The position numbers were made by a program, and so were the translations under genes. Positions 8,316 through 15,284 of a stretch of 64,000 nt of DNA are shown here, in pieces. Position 1 is the first letter of the stretch. Each line of letters opens with the position of its first letter. The notes below the pieces were generated by a model. It did not search any database, was not told the DNA's origin, and worked only from the letters and a program-made list of their open reading frames with translations. Source of the stretch: Desulfovibrio sp. X2 (GTDB lineage: Bacteria; Desulfobacterota; Desulfovibrionia; Desulfovibrionales; Desulfovibrionaceae); NCBI RefSeq assembly GCF_000422205.1, contig NZ_ATHV01000001.1:1-64000 (forward strand), written 5' to 3'.

Positions 8316-8956
8316 TGCGGCTCTTCGTGGGGTTGGCGCTGCCGCAGGAGTACCAGGACGGCCTGGCCGACCTGGCGGCCGCCTGCCGCAGGCGCGGCCT
8401 CGCGGGCCTTTCCTTCACCAGGCCCGGCAACTGGCACCTGACGCTGCGCTTCCTGGGCGAGGTGGACGAGGCGCGCGTCGAGGAGCTCGCAGGCGCCCTG
8501 CGCGGCGTGGCCTGGGAGGCCTTCACCCTGCGCGGCGGCGGGGCGGGCGCCTTTCCCGACCTCTTGCGGCCGCGCGTGGCCTGGATCGGCCTGGCCGAGG
8601 GAGGGGAGGAGTGCCGCAGGCTCGCCGAAAGCGTGCAGGTAGCGCTCGCGCCGCTCGGCTTCGCGCCGGAGGAGCGGAAATTTTCGCCGCACCTGACCCT
8701 GGCTCGGGTCAAAGGGGATCAGCGCCGGGAAAAACGCACCCGGACGACGGAGGGGGCCCGGAAAACGGCGGGGGGAAATGCGGCGGAAGACGTGACGGAA
8801 TGTCTGCGCGAGGCGGCGCGCAGGCGTTGGCCAGCCTGCGTCGTGCGCGAGATGGTGCTGTGGCGGAGCGTGCTGGGCGGGGGCGGTCCCGCCTACACGC
8901 GTCTTGCGGAGTTTCCTGCTCTCGGGCCGGGCCCTAGATGTAGTCGCCCCGGTTGA
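8315..8956 (+). CDS. thpR: RNA 2',3'-cyclic phosphodiesterase (2'-5' RNA ligase family, ThpR)
   Basis: This 213-residue member of the 2H phosphoesterase superfamily has its two catalytic HxT motifs at H41-L-T43 (NWHLTLRFLG) and H126-L-T128 (FSPHLTLARV). It hydrolyses 2',3'-cyclic phosphate ends of RNA. A charged insertion after the second motif (about 133-160, rich in Lys, Arg, Thr) lengthens the protein relative to the usual 180. The ATG overlaps the pncC stop. The 3' end runs 23 bp into the convergent gene at 8934-9410. Confidence 0.93.
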   Translation: MRLFVGLALPQEYQDGLADLAAACRRRGLAGLSFTRPGNWHLTLRFLGEVDEARVEELAGALRGVAWEAFTLRGGGAGAFPDLLRPRVAWIGLAEGGEECRRLAESVQVALAPLGFAPEERKFSPHLTLARVKGDQRREKRTRTTEGARKTAGGNAAEDVTECLREAARRRWPACVVREMVLWRSVLGGGGPAYTRLAEFPALGPGPRCSRPG

Positions 8957-9410
8957 ATTTGTAGGTTTCGGTGACGTTCAGGATTTCCATCTCGTCGACC
9001 ACGGACTTGAGACCCGGGTTGGTCTCGGCCATGTTCGGGTTCTCGGCCTTGAGACGTTCGATCTCGCCGCCGATGTGCTCGAGCTTGCTGTAGGCTTCCT
9101 TCAGTTCGGAACCGTCGCTGTTCGCGTCCAGCTTCCCGGCATAGTCTTCCCAGTCGCTCATGATGTTGTCGAGGCTCTCCATGACCTGTGGCTCCGCCTG
9201 AGTTTGCTCGACGGCCGGCGCGCTGGCCAGCAGCAGCGGATTGATCCCCAGCGGGGGCGTGGCCGCCGCATCCTGGGTCGAGACCGTCTCGCCCGACAGC
9301 TCCTGGGCCAGCAGATCCCCGAACGAGCCGCTCCCCTGGTTGGCTCGCTGGGTCTTCTGCTCCGCCTGTTGCTGCTCGACGGCGCTAACGGGATCGTTGG
9401 TGATCTTCAT
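8934..9410 (-). CDS. Unknown conserved-type protein under a sigma-54 promoter
   Basis: The 158-residue soluble acidic protein has no Cys and is Gln-rich near the N-terminus (AVEQQQAEQKTQRANQ). A low-complexity middle is followed by a helical C-terminal half (ELKEAYSKLEHIGGEIERLK, residues about 108-127) that could form a coiled coil. I do not recognise the family. The start is fixed by two facts: GAGGAG lies 6 bases before the ATG at 9410, and a sigma-54 promoter at 9443-9459 would start transcription near 9432, downstream of the longer frame's first codon (9467). Sigma-54 control in this group often marks motility, stress or nitrogen genes, so a flagellar or export role is plausible but not shown. 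Confidence 0.7.
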   Translation of the reverse strand: MKITNDPVSAVEQQQAEQKTQRANQGSGSFGDLLAQELSGETVSTQDAAATPPLGINPLLLASAPAVEQTQAEPQVMESLDNIMSDWEDYAGKLDANSDGSELKEAYSKLEHIGGEIERLKAENPNMAETNPGLKSVVDEMEILNVTETYKFNRGDYI

Positions 9411-9442
9411 GGCCATCTCCTCTTCCGGTTTGGTCAGGGACG

Positions 9443-9459
9443 AGCAAAAATCCTGCCAA
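9443..9459 (-). promoter_or_regulatory. Sigma-54 (RpoN) promoter
   Basis: On the minus strand the sequence TTGGCAGGATTTTTGCT matches the -24/-12 consensus YTGGCACGRNNNTTGCW at every defined position except one (C7 to G). GG and GC have the obligatory spacing. The -12 GC lies 34 bp before the ATG at 9410, giving a leader of about 20 bases. An enhancer-binding regulator would be required; no such gene is in the window. Confidence 0.8.
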
Positions 9460-9736
9460 CCCGTCAATTTTCTAACCTATCGGAACATCGTGAAATTTCT
9501 TTAGGAGGCCGCGGGAAGTTTTTTCCCCCCGCCCCGGGGCGGCCGATTGTGCCGCCCGCCCGAACCTGTTCCGACACAAGCACGATACGCACGAAGAAAG
9601 CCCTTGTCTATCAGTGGGCTATCTGGCAAAAAATAGGCTAAGTCGGTAAAGCGGCTCGGAGCCGCCATATTCACGGGATCGACCGACGTTGTATTGTCTG
9701 TTTTCAGTGAGGCCCTGAGCGGCCAGGAGGTGTGTC

Positions 9737-10192
9737 ATGGCGGAGATCAAGCGTATTCTGTGCGCAGTCGATTTCTCGGAGGCCAGCCCCATCGTGGCGG
9801 AGTACGCCGGGATGCTGGCCAAGAAGACGGGGGCCGAAGTCCTCGTCCTCTACGTCGCCCCGTCGCTCTCCCAGTACGTGGGCTTCCACGTCCCGCCCAG
9901 CTCCATAGAGAACTTCGTCAAGGACATCGTCTCCGGCGCGGACGCCACCATGGCCAAGTTCCTCGAGGAGCACTTCCAGGGCGTGCAGGCCAAGGGCGAG
10001 GTCGTCACCGGCTACGCTGCCGAGGAGATCCTGAACCAGGCCAAGCAGGACAAGGTGGACCTGGTCATCATGGGCACCCACGGCCGCAAGGGCATCGACC
10101 GCATCCTCTTCGGCTCCGTGGCCGAGAAGGTGGTCAAGTCCGCCTCCATGCCGGTGCTCACGGTCCGGCCCGAACACTACGAGAGCGAGTAG
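9737..10192 (+). CDS. Universal stress protein (UspA family)
   Basis: The single-domain 151-residue UspA fold begins IKRILCAVDFSEAS. It carries the ATP-binding signature G113-x2-G116-x9-G126-S127 (GTHGRKGIDRILFGS), so it is of the nucleotide-binding type. A good AGGAGG precedes the ATG by 7 bases. The middle insertion (SQYVGFHVPPSSIENFVKDI) is typical of deltaproteobacterial single-domain Usps. It acts in the cytoplasm as a stress-associated ATP-binding dimer. Two stem-loops follow before the next gene. Confidence 0.93.
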   Translation: MAEIKRILCAVDFSEASPIVAEYAGMLAKKTGAEVLVLYVAPSLSQYVGFHVPPSSIENFVKDIVSGADATMAKFLEEHFQGVQAKGEVVTGYAAEEILNQAKQDKVDLVIMGTHGRKGIDRILFGSVAEKVVKSASMPVLTVRPEHYESE

Positions 10193-10225
10193 CGCGGCCG
10201 GGTAGCGCGGCCAAGTATCTTCCGA

Positions 10226-10299
10226 CCCGCGCGGGCCTGGCACGCCCGCGCGGGATCGCACCCCGTGCCCGAAGCCGCCAAGGGGCATCCCCTTGGCGG
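10226..10299 (+). terminator. Two consecutive stem-loops after the usp gene
   Basis: The first is CCCGCGCGGGC (10226-10236) with its perfect complement at 10244-10254. The second is CCGCCAAGGGG (10275-10285) with CCCCTTGGCGG (10289-10299), loop CAT. Neither has a T tail, so they may act as Rho-dependent ends, RNA stabilisers or dispersed repeats. Confidence 0.45.
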
Positions 10300-10368
10300 A
10301 CGCATTTCGTCTCCCTCTCGGGGGAGGCCCCCCCGTCGGGGACCCTCGGCGGGAAGGAAACGGTATCC

Positions 10369-10779
10369 GTGAAGCTGCTCATGTTCTACGGACCGGAGTT
10401 CTGGTCCAAGCCCTTCCGGAAGACCCTGCCCGAGGCGGGCGAGGCCCCGGGCGAACTCTCGGTGAGCGCCGCCGCCGTGGTCTTCTACCAGTGCGAGGAG
10501 CATGACGCCGGACGGAAGGCGGCAGTGCTCCAGAAGACGCTCAAGAACATCAAGTGGCTGGCGGGCAAGTTCTCCACCAGGCGTGTGGTCCTGCACTCCT
10601 TCGGCCACCTCTCCGCGAGCAAGGCGGACCCGGGGTTCGCGCGCGGCCTGATGGACGAGGTGCGCGCCCGGCTCGAGTCCGTGGACTACGAGGTCCACGA
10701 GACCCCCTTCGGCTGGCTCAACGAATGGCGCATGCACGTCTCCGGGGAGTCCCTGGCCAAGGTCTTCAAGGACATCTGA
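10369..10779 (+). CDS. Free-standing threonyl-tRNA synthetase editing domain protein
   Basis: At 136 residues it consists only of the archaeal-type ThrRS N-terminal editing domain, a D-aminoacyl-tRNA deacylase-like fold. Diagnostic parts are VKLLMFYGPEFW at the start, RRVVLHSFGHLS (71-82), and ETPFGWLNEWRMHVSGES (111-128), which resembles the TPFG(W/Y)...H strand of archaeal ThrRS. There is no synthetase catalytic core. In archaea this domain removes serine from tRNA-Thr; a free-standing bacterial copy is presumably a trans-editing factor, but that is inference. The start is GTG, with AAGGAAA nine bases upstream; an internal ATG at 10381 is possible. Confidence 0.85.
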   Translation: MKLLMFYGPEFWSKPFRKTLPEAGEAPGELSVSAAAVVFYQCEEHDAGRKAAVLQKTLKNIKWLAGKFSTRRVVLHSFGHLSASKADPGFARGLMDEVRARLESVDYEVHETPFGWLNEWRMHVSGESLAKVFKDI

Positions 10780-10935
10780 GGCCAGGGAGGCGCGGCCGGA
10801 ACAGCCTGAGCCGCGTCTCCGGCGTGCGCCCCGGCCGCTCGCACGACCGGGTGCCGGACCCTCGACGGCGTCCGGCGGCGAACGACTAAACCCGCCCCGG
10901 ACCGGGGGGATGACCGGGGCGGAAGAGAGAGGACC

Positions 10936-11790
10936 ATGGACCTCTACTCGGGAATCATCTCCAGCCTGCGCACGGCGGACATCTCGGCCGTCATCGAGGA
11001 CGTCGCCGCCACCGCCTCCAGCAGGCTGGCCACGCCCTGGACCCTGGTCACCGTGCGTTTTCCCGACGGCACGCAGGGCCGCGGCATTTGCCATAACGGC
11101 CTGAGCCTCGGCAGGGCCGAGACCGTGGCCTCCCTCGTGGGCTGCGACGCACTGGGCGCGGCCGAAAGCCTGCTCACCTGCGCGGCGGGGCCCTTCTCGC
11201 GCTCCCTGGCCGCGGCGACGCTCAACGCACTCTCCGCGCCGCTTTTCTCGGACCCCTCCCTGCCCGGCCGCCTCGGCGTGCGCTGCTCGGACCTGCTCAC
11301 CGAGCCCTGGGACCCGGCCGCCTTCGTCCCCGAGAAGGGGCGCGTCGCCTTCGTCGGCTACCCGCCGTGGGAGGTCGCGGTCGTGCGCGAGGCTTCCGCC
11401 CGCGTGACCGTCATCGAGGACGCGCCGCGCGGTGACTTCTCCGTCCTGGACACCCGGGGCACCGCGCCGGACGTCGCCGTGGTCGGCGTGGGCGAGCGCG
11501 AGGCCGTGCTGGCCGAGGCCGACACCCTGTTCATCCTCGGCGACGCCGCGGTGCACCAGGACCTGCGGAACATCCTGCGCGCCGCACCGAGGGCGCGGCA
11601 CAAGGTCCTCTTCGGGCCGAGCACCTCCGTCTTCCCCGGGCCGCTCTTCGACATGGGCGTGACCGACCTCATGGCCATGACCTTCCCGACCACGGAAGAC
11701 TTCCGCACCGAGTTCCTCCAGTCGCGCGGCTACTGGTACGGCCTGCCCGGCGTGCGCGCCTATCTCTTCTCGCGAACGCCCAAGGCCTGA
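10936..11790 (+). CDS. DUF364 putative heavy-metal chelation protein
   Basis: The 284-residue protein matches the DUF4213/DUF364 arrangement. An N-terminal enolase-like portion (about 1-100, VRFPDGTQGRGICHNG) is followed by a Rossmann-like C-terminal domain (about 130-270) with RVAFVGYPPWEVAVV, ADTLFILGDAAVHQDL and FGPSTSVFPGPLFDMGVT. Family members are often clustered with metal or methyltransferase genes, and the binding role is only predicted. GAGAGAGGACC before the ATG is a good ribosome site. A GC stem (CCGCCCCGG with CCGGGGCGG, 10893-10921) lies just upstream and may modulate initiation. Confidence 0.82.
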   Translation: MDLYSGIISSLRTADISAVIEDVAATASSRLATPWTLVTVRFPDGTQGRGICHNGLSLGRAETVASLVGCDALGAAESLLTCAAGPFSRSLAAATLNALSAPLFSDPSLPGRLGVRCSDLLTEPWDPAAFVPEKGRVAFVGYPPWEVAVVREASARVTVIEDAPRGDFSVLDTRGTAPDVAVVGVGEREAVLAEADTLFILGDAAVHQDLRNILRAAPRARHKVLFGPSTSVFPGPLFDMGVTDLMAMTFPTTEDFRTEFLQSRGYWYGLPGVRAYLFSRTPKA

Positions 11791-11878
11791 GGACACAGCG
11801 GCTCCCCTTGCGCCCGGCCCCGCTTCCGGGTACATGCCGGGCGTCGGAACGAACAATCATCCTTTCCGGAGGAAGCGC

Positions 11879-12334
11879 ATGCCGCTCTCCCGCATCCCCG
11901 CAATCTTCCGCATCATCCTCTCCGTCCTCTGCCTCGGGCTGCTGCTCCTGGCCTCTCCGGCCGCAGCGGCCCAGAACCAGCCTGCCCCGGCCCCCAAGGA
12001 CGCCCTCGAAGGCACCTGGGACGTCAGCGGCTGGGAACCCGGCCTGAAGACCACGGCCGAGCCGTCCTACACCGGGCAGGTGCAGCTGCACAAACGCGGC
12101 GACGGCTACGCCTTCGACGGCATCATCGACGGCGGCGAATACTTCGGCGTCGGCCTCTACGATCCGGAAGCCAAGACCCTGAGCCTCGCCTTCCAGGGCC
12201 CTTCCGGCGAAGACGCCGGACTGGCCGTGTTCAAAGTCAAGGGCGACACCCTCGAAGGCCACTGGCTCTACCAGACCGACGAGGAAGGGCAGATCGGCAC
12301 CGAAGTCTGGCACCGGACCGCGGCGGGCAAGTAG
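11879..12334 (+). CDS. Small exported protein of unknown function
   Basis: The 151-residue product has a signal peptide (hydrophobic stretch about residues 10-28, then ASPAAAAQ as cleavage region). The mature domain of about 110 residues is all-beta, lipocalin-like in pattern (LEGTWDVSGWEP ... GQVQLHKRGDGYAFDG ... EGHWLYQTDEEGQIGTEVW). It contains no Cys after the signal and so is not a lipoprotein. The ATG at 11879 follows CGGAGGAAGCGC, an excellent site; an upstream ATG at 11834 would precede the signal by 15 residues. A two-hairpin repeat starts 7 bp after the stop codon. Confidence 0.75.
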   Translation: MPLSRIPAIFRIILSVLCLGLLLLASPAAAAQNQPAPAPKDALEGTWDVSGWEPGLKTTAEPSYTGQVQLHKRGDGYAFDGIIDGGEYFGVGLYDPEAKTLSLAFQGPSGEDAGLAVFKVKGDTLEGHWLYQTDEEGQIGTEVWHRTAAGK

Positions 12335-12340
12335 CCCGGA

Positions 12341-12440
12341 TGCCTCCGGCGGCCAGGGCGGGGGCTGCGCGCCCCCGCCCGACGTGGTCGTCACGACCCA
12401 CCCCGCGCCAGGCTGAGCCTGGACCCGCTTCGCTTGCGGC
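12341..12440 (+). repeat. Two-hairpin intergenic repeat, copy 3
   Basis: It starts TGCCTCCGGCGGCCAGGG (12341-12358), the exact inverse of 12876-12893. The first stem GGGCGGGGGC/GCCCCCGCCC has the same TGCGC loop as copy 1. After it, 14 extra bases with their own small dyad (GACG-TGGT-CGTC) interrupt the outer stem. The second hairpin CCAGGC-TGA-GCCTGG and the CTTCGC tail are kept. Confidence 0.75.
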
Positions 12441-12677
12441 ATCTGGGCAGGCCGGGCAGACGAAGCCTGGGCGTGAGGGGCAGCAGAATTGAAGTGCCCG
12501 GGTTTTTCCCCGCGCCAAAGCGCGCGGAAAAAATCCCGGGTACGGTCGCCGTCGGGGAAGATTCCCCGAACCCCTCACCCACGAACGAAAGCCCGCCTGT
12601 AGAACCTCTTCCCCTTCTCCTTTGCCTGAGCCTGCAAAGGCGCTCGCGCGGATTTTCAAAGGCAAAGGAGATGGCGC

Positions 12678-12715
12678 GGGCCGTTTTTTTCGCCGGACGG
12701 CGAAAAAAACGGCCC
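12678..12715. repeat. Perfect 17-bp hairpin with T7/A7 tracts
   Basis: GGGCCGTTTTTTTCGCC (12678-12694) and GGCGAAAAAAACGGCCC (12699-12715) are exact complements around a 4-base loop. The dyad would form a very stable RNA hairpin read from either strand. The T tract lies inside the stem, so it is not a canonical terminator. Confidence 0.8.
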
Positions 12716-12797
12716 GATCTTCCCGTCCGGCCGCGGCGCACGACCGTACCAGCCACACAGGCCTTCCACGCCCAGGCAGCCCCGGGTGCATCGTCCG

Positions 12798-12893
12798 TGC
12801 GTATCGCGTGCGAAGGCGGGTCGAGGGGGTGACCCCCTCGCGGGGGGTGGGTCCAGGGAGGGGCGCGGAGCCCCTCCCTGGCCGCCGGAGGCA
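12798..12893 (-). repeat. Two-hairpin intergenic repeat, copy 4 (inverted)
   Basis: The minus strand reads TGCCTCCGGCGGCCAGGG, the stem CCAGGGAGGGG/CCCCTCCCTGG (12853-12881), the ACCCACCCC linker, the hairpin CGAGGGGG-TGA-CCCCCTCG (12823-12841), and a CTTCGCACGCG tail. The second hairpin differs in sequence from CCAGGCTGAGCCTGG of copy 1 yet keeps full pairing. It ends 15 bp from the stop codon of the activase gene. Confidence 0.72.
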
Positions 12894-12907
12894 GTCTTAC
12901 TCTTCTC

Positions 12908-13762
12908 TCACTCTGCCGCCGCCTTGACCACGGCTTCGGCGGCGAGCAGGGCGGCGCCCAGGGCGCCGCAGAAGTCGGGCTCGTCGGGCACGAGGAGGCC
13001 CGCGCCCTGCTCGGTGCCGAGCTCCGCGGCGAGCAGGGCGCGGGCGCAGGGGTTTCGCGCCACGCCGCCGACGAAGGCCACGGGCGTTGCGGCGGACACG
13101 CGGCGCAGGAGCGCGGCGCTGCGCCGGGCGATGGCCAGGTGCAGCCCGAGGGCGATGTCCTCGGGCCGCTTGCCCTGGGCCATGAGGCTCGTGGCCTCGG
13201 TCTCGGCGAAGACGGTGCACATGCTGCCGATGGGCGTGGGGTTGGAGCCTTTGAGCGCGTAGGCGCCGAACTCCTCCACCGGGATCTGGAAGGCCTGGGC
13301 GGTGTATTCGAGGAACTTGCCGGTTCCCGCGGCGCAGCGGTCGTTCATCTCGAAGCGTTCGGCCCGGCCCGCCTCGGAGAGCACGATGGCCTTGGTGTCC
13401 TGGCCGCCGATGTCGAGCACGGCGCGGGCCTCGGGCACGAGGAAGCGGGCGCCGCGCGCGTGGGCCGTGATCTCGGTGACCTGGCGCACGGGCCAGGGCA
13501 GGTCGAGCCTTCCGGCCAGTTCGCGGCCGTAGCCCGTGGCCATGAGCAGCGCCGGGCCCGCGCCCGCCTCGTGTGCGGCCAGCTCGTCTGCCAGAAGGCG
13601 GCGGCACTGCGCGGCGGGGTCGAAGGTCGTGGGCAGGCGTGCCCGGGAGACCTCCGCCCCGTCGGCAAGGGCCACGAGCTCCATGGAGCGCGAGCCGATG
13701 TCCAGGCCGAGGACCCTCGGGCCGCGCGCCTCGCGGACCCGCGCGTGCGTCGTTTTCGCCAC
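12908..13762 (-). CDS. ATP-dependent activase of a 2-hydroxyacyl-CoA dehydratase-type enzyme
   Basis: The 284-residue protein is a BadF/BadG/HgdC-type ASKHA ATPase. It has phosphate motifs LDIGSRSMELV (20-30) and VLDIGGQDTKAIV (115-127). C143 (NDRCAAGTGKF) and C182 (GSMCTVF) hold the bridging [4Fe-4S] cluster of the homodimer. ATP hydrolysis lowers the cluster potential and passes an electron to the partner. Its start lies 2 bp downstream of the stop of the DCCP-like gene, so the two form an operon in which it is the dedicated reductase. It ends 15 bp from an intergenic repeat. Confidence 0.93.
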   Translation of the reverse strand: MAKTTHARVREARGPRVLGLDIGSRSMELVALADGAEVSRARLPTTFDPAAQCRRLLADELAAHEAGAGPALLMATGYGRELAGRLDLPWPVRQVTEITAHARGARFLVPEARAVLDIGGQDTKAIVLSEAGRAERFEMNDRCAAGTGKFLEYTAQAFQIPVEEFGAYALKGSNPTPIGSMCTVFAETEATSLMAQGKRPEDIALGLHLAIARRSAALLRRVSAATPVAFVGGVARNPCARALLAAELGTEQGAGLLVPDEPDFCGALGAALLAAEAVVKAAAE

Positions 13763-13764
13763 GG

Positions 13765-15039
13765 CTAGTCCAGGGTCTCCACGAAGGCGCCGATGCGCGT
13801 CTTCAGCTGCTCCACGTCGTCCATGGAGTAGTCGGTCTCCACGGCGAGCATGGGGATCTTCTCGTCCGAGAGCTTCTTCGCCACCTTGAAGGCCTCATGG
13901 GTGTAAGGCTGGCAGAAGAGCAGGCTGTAGTGCAGCACGCCGTCGGCATGGGCGGCCTTGGCCTCGGCCGCGATGTTGTCCAGCCGCTCGTCGTTGGGGG
14001 TGAAGCAGGCGCAGTCGATGCGCAGGTAGCGGTCCACCAGGGCCTCGATCATGTCGTTCACGGTCTCGCCGGACTCGTCCACCAGGTCGCGCGAGTTGCG
14101 CGTGCCGATGCAGGACTCCTCGCCCACGACCACGGCGCCGGTGGACTCGGCCACGTAGGGCACCTTCCAGTTGGGCACGGCCATGGGGCAGCCGGAGAGC
14201 AGCAGGCGCGGCGCGCCCTTGGGGGCCACGCCCTCGCCCGCGGCCACGCGCGCCTCGAGCTCGTCGCACAGCTCGTTCATCTTGGCGGTGAAGCGCACGG
14301 GGTCGTCGTAGAAGCTGATCTGGTTGATGAGCAGGGCGTCGCGGCCGGAGATGGGCGCGGGATCGGCCGCGCGCAGGGCGTTCAGGCGCTGCAGGACGCG
14401 GCGCTTGGCGTTCACGGTCCTGATGGCCTCGCGCAGCTTCTCGGTGGTGATCTTCCTGCCGGTCAGCCTCTCCAGGGCCTCCTTGTAGCGCCAGACCTCG
14501 GCGCGCCACAGCTCGCGGTCAGAGGAGCGCTTTTGCTGCGGCACTTCCATGACGTACATGGGCGCCACCTTGCCGAAGGCCTCGTAGGCCTTCTTCTTGC
14601 CGTCGCAGGTGGTCTCGCCCACGATCATGTCGCAGGACTCGGTGAACGGGCAGAGCTTGGCCAGCTTGAAGCCGATGAAGGACTTGATCAGGGCGCAGGT
14701 GTTGCGCGGCACCATGGTCTCGGCCTGCTCGCGGCCCGCATCCGCGCCGGAGCACAGCCCCACGTGCACCGCGTCCGCGGCCAGGGTCAGCTCCTCGGGC
14801 ACGAAGACGCAGAAGGTGCCCACGATCTTCTTGCCCTTCGCCTTCTCGTCCTGCAGCTCCTTGATACGCAGGCCGTGCACCTCGGAGAGCACGAAGTCGA
14901 GATACTCCGCGCCCTTGAGGCGTCCCTGCTGCGACATGTAGATGTCGCCGTAGAATTTGCCCAGGACCTCGAGGAGCGCGTTGTGCGCATCCAGGTCGAG
15001 GTCCAGCTTCTCCCACATCTCGTTGTAGCTCGCGGCCAT
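13765..15039 (-). CDS. Double-cubane-cluster-type 2-hydroxyacyl-CoA dehydratase homologue (HgdB/YjiM family)
   Basis: This 424-residue single-subunit member of the HgdB family has 12 cysteines (77, 96, 115, 130, 136, 145, 258, 284, 310, 343, 345, 376). They cluster in conserved blocks: VGLCSGAD, PRNTCALIKS, KLCPFTESCDMIVGETTCDG, LLLSGCP, GEESCIG, and FCQPYTHE. The lone-subunit plus activase arrangement is that of the double-cubane cluster protein (DCCP) described from Carboxydothermus, which carries an [8Fe-9S] cluster and reduces small molecules at low potential. True dehydratases have two different subunits, and no second one is present. The physiological substrate is unknown. The ATG at 15039 has GGAGG seven bases upstream and gives the family length. 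Confidence 0.9.
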   Translation of the reverse strand: MAASYNEMWEKLDLDLDAHNALLEVLGKFYGDIYMSQQGRLKGAEYLDFVLSEVHGLRIKELQDEKAKGKKIVGTFCVFVPEELTLAADAVHVGLCSGADAGREQAETMVPRNTCALIKSFIGFKLAKLCPFTESCDMIVGETTCDGKKKAYEAFGKVAPMYVMEVPQQKRSSDRELWRAEVWRYKEALERLTGRKITTEKLREAIRTVNAKRRVLQRLNALRAADPAPISGRDALLINQISFYDDPVRFTAKMNELCDELEARVAAGEGVAPKGAPRLLLSGCPMAVPNWKVPYVAESTGAVVVGEESCIGTRNSRDLVDESGETVNDMIEALVDRYLRIDCACFTPNDERLDNIAAEAKAAHADGVLHYSLLFCQPYTHEAFKVAKKLSDEKIPMLAVETDYSMDDVEQLKTRIGAFVETLD

Positions 15040-15284
15040 CGTTTCCTCCGGTTGTGACGACTGGTGGCGGTTGGATCGCCCAGTCTCACGGAGCCCCACG
15101 GCCAAGACAAATCGTTTATTGCCAAATTTCGAGAGAGGACCGATCGATTTTTCCGATAAATCCGGAGCGGGGAACGGGCCTGTCGCCCCTGCCGGGCTGG
15201 GCCGCGGACGCCTGCCGCTCGAAGGGTTTTCAGGGGGAGGCAAAACGGATATCGTGCGGGCGGTGCCCGGCGGCACCGGACCGT

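Larger units (their letters stand above)
12335..12907. other. Gene-free convergent interval filled by a 553-bp repeat-bounded element
   Basis: The interval lies between two convergent stop codons and contains only the element 12341-12893. Apart from terminal copies 3 and 4 it holds a long imperfect stem at 12497-12540 (CCCGGGTTTTTCC with GGAAAAAATCCCGGG), a CCTTTGC/GCAAAGG dyad near 12617-12640, and a perfect 17-bp stem at 12678-12715. I see no coding region. Confidence 0.7.

Noticed and set aside
9411-9467. Longer N-terminus for the sigma-54-controlled gene
   Set aside because: Its first codon lies upstream of the promoter, and the GAGGAG site fits the ATG at 9410.
12341-12893. Insertion sequence
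   Set aside because: It has inverted ends but no transposase frame, and the ends are themselves hairpin modules found singly elsewhere (61117-61206).
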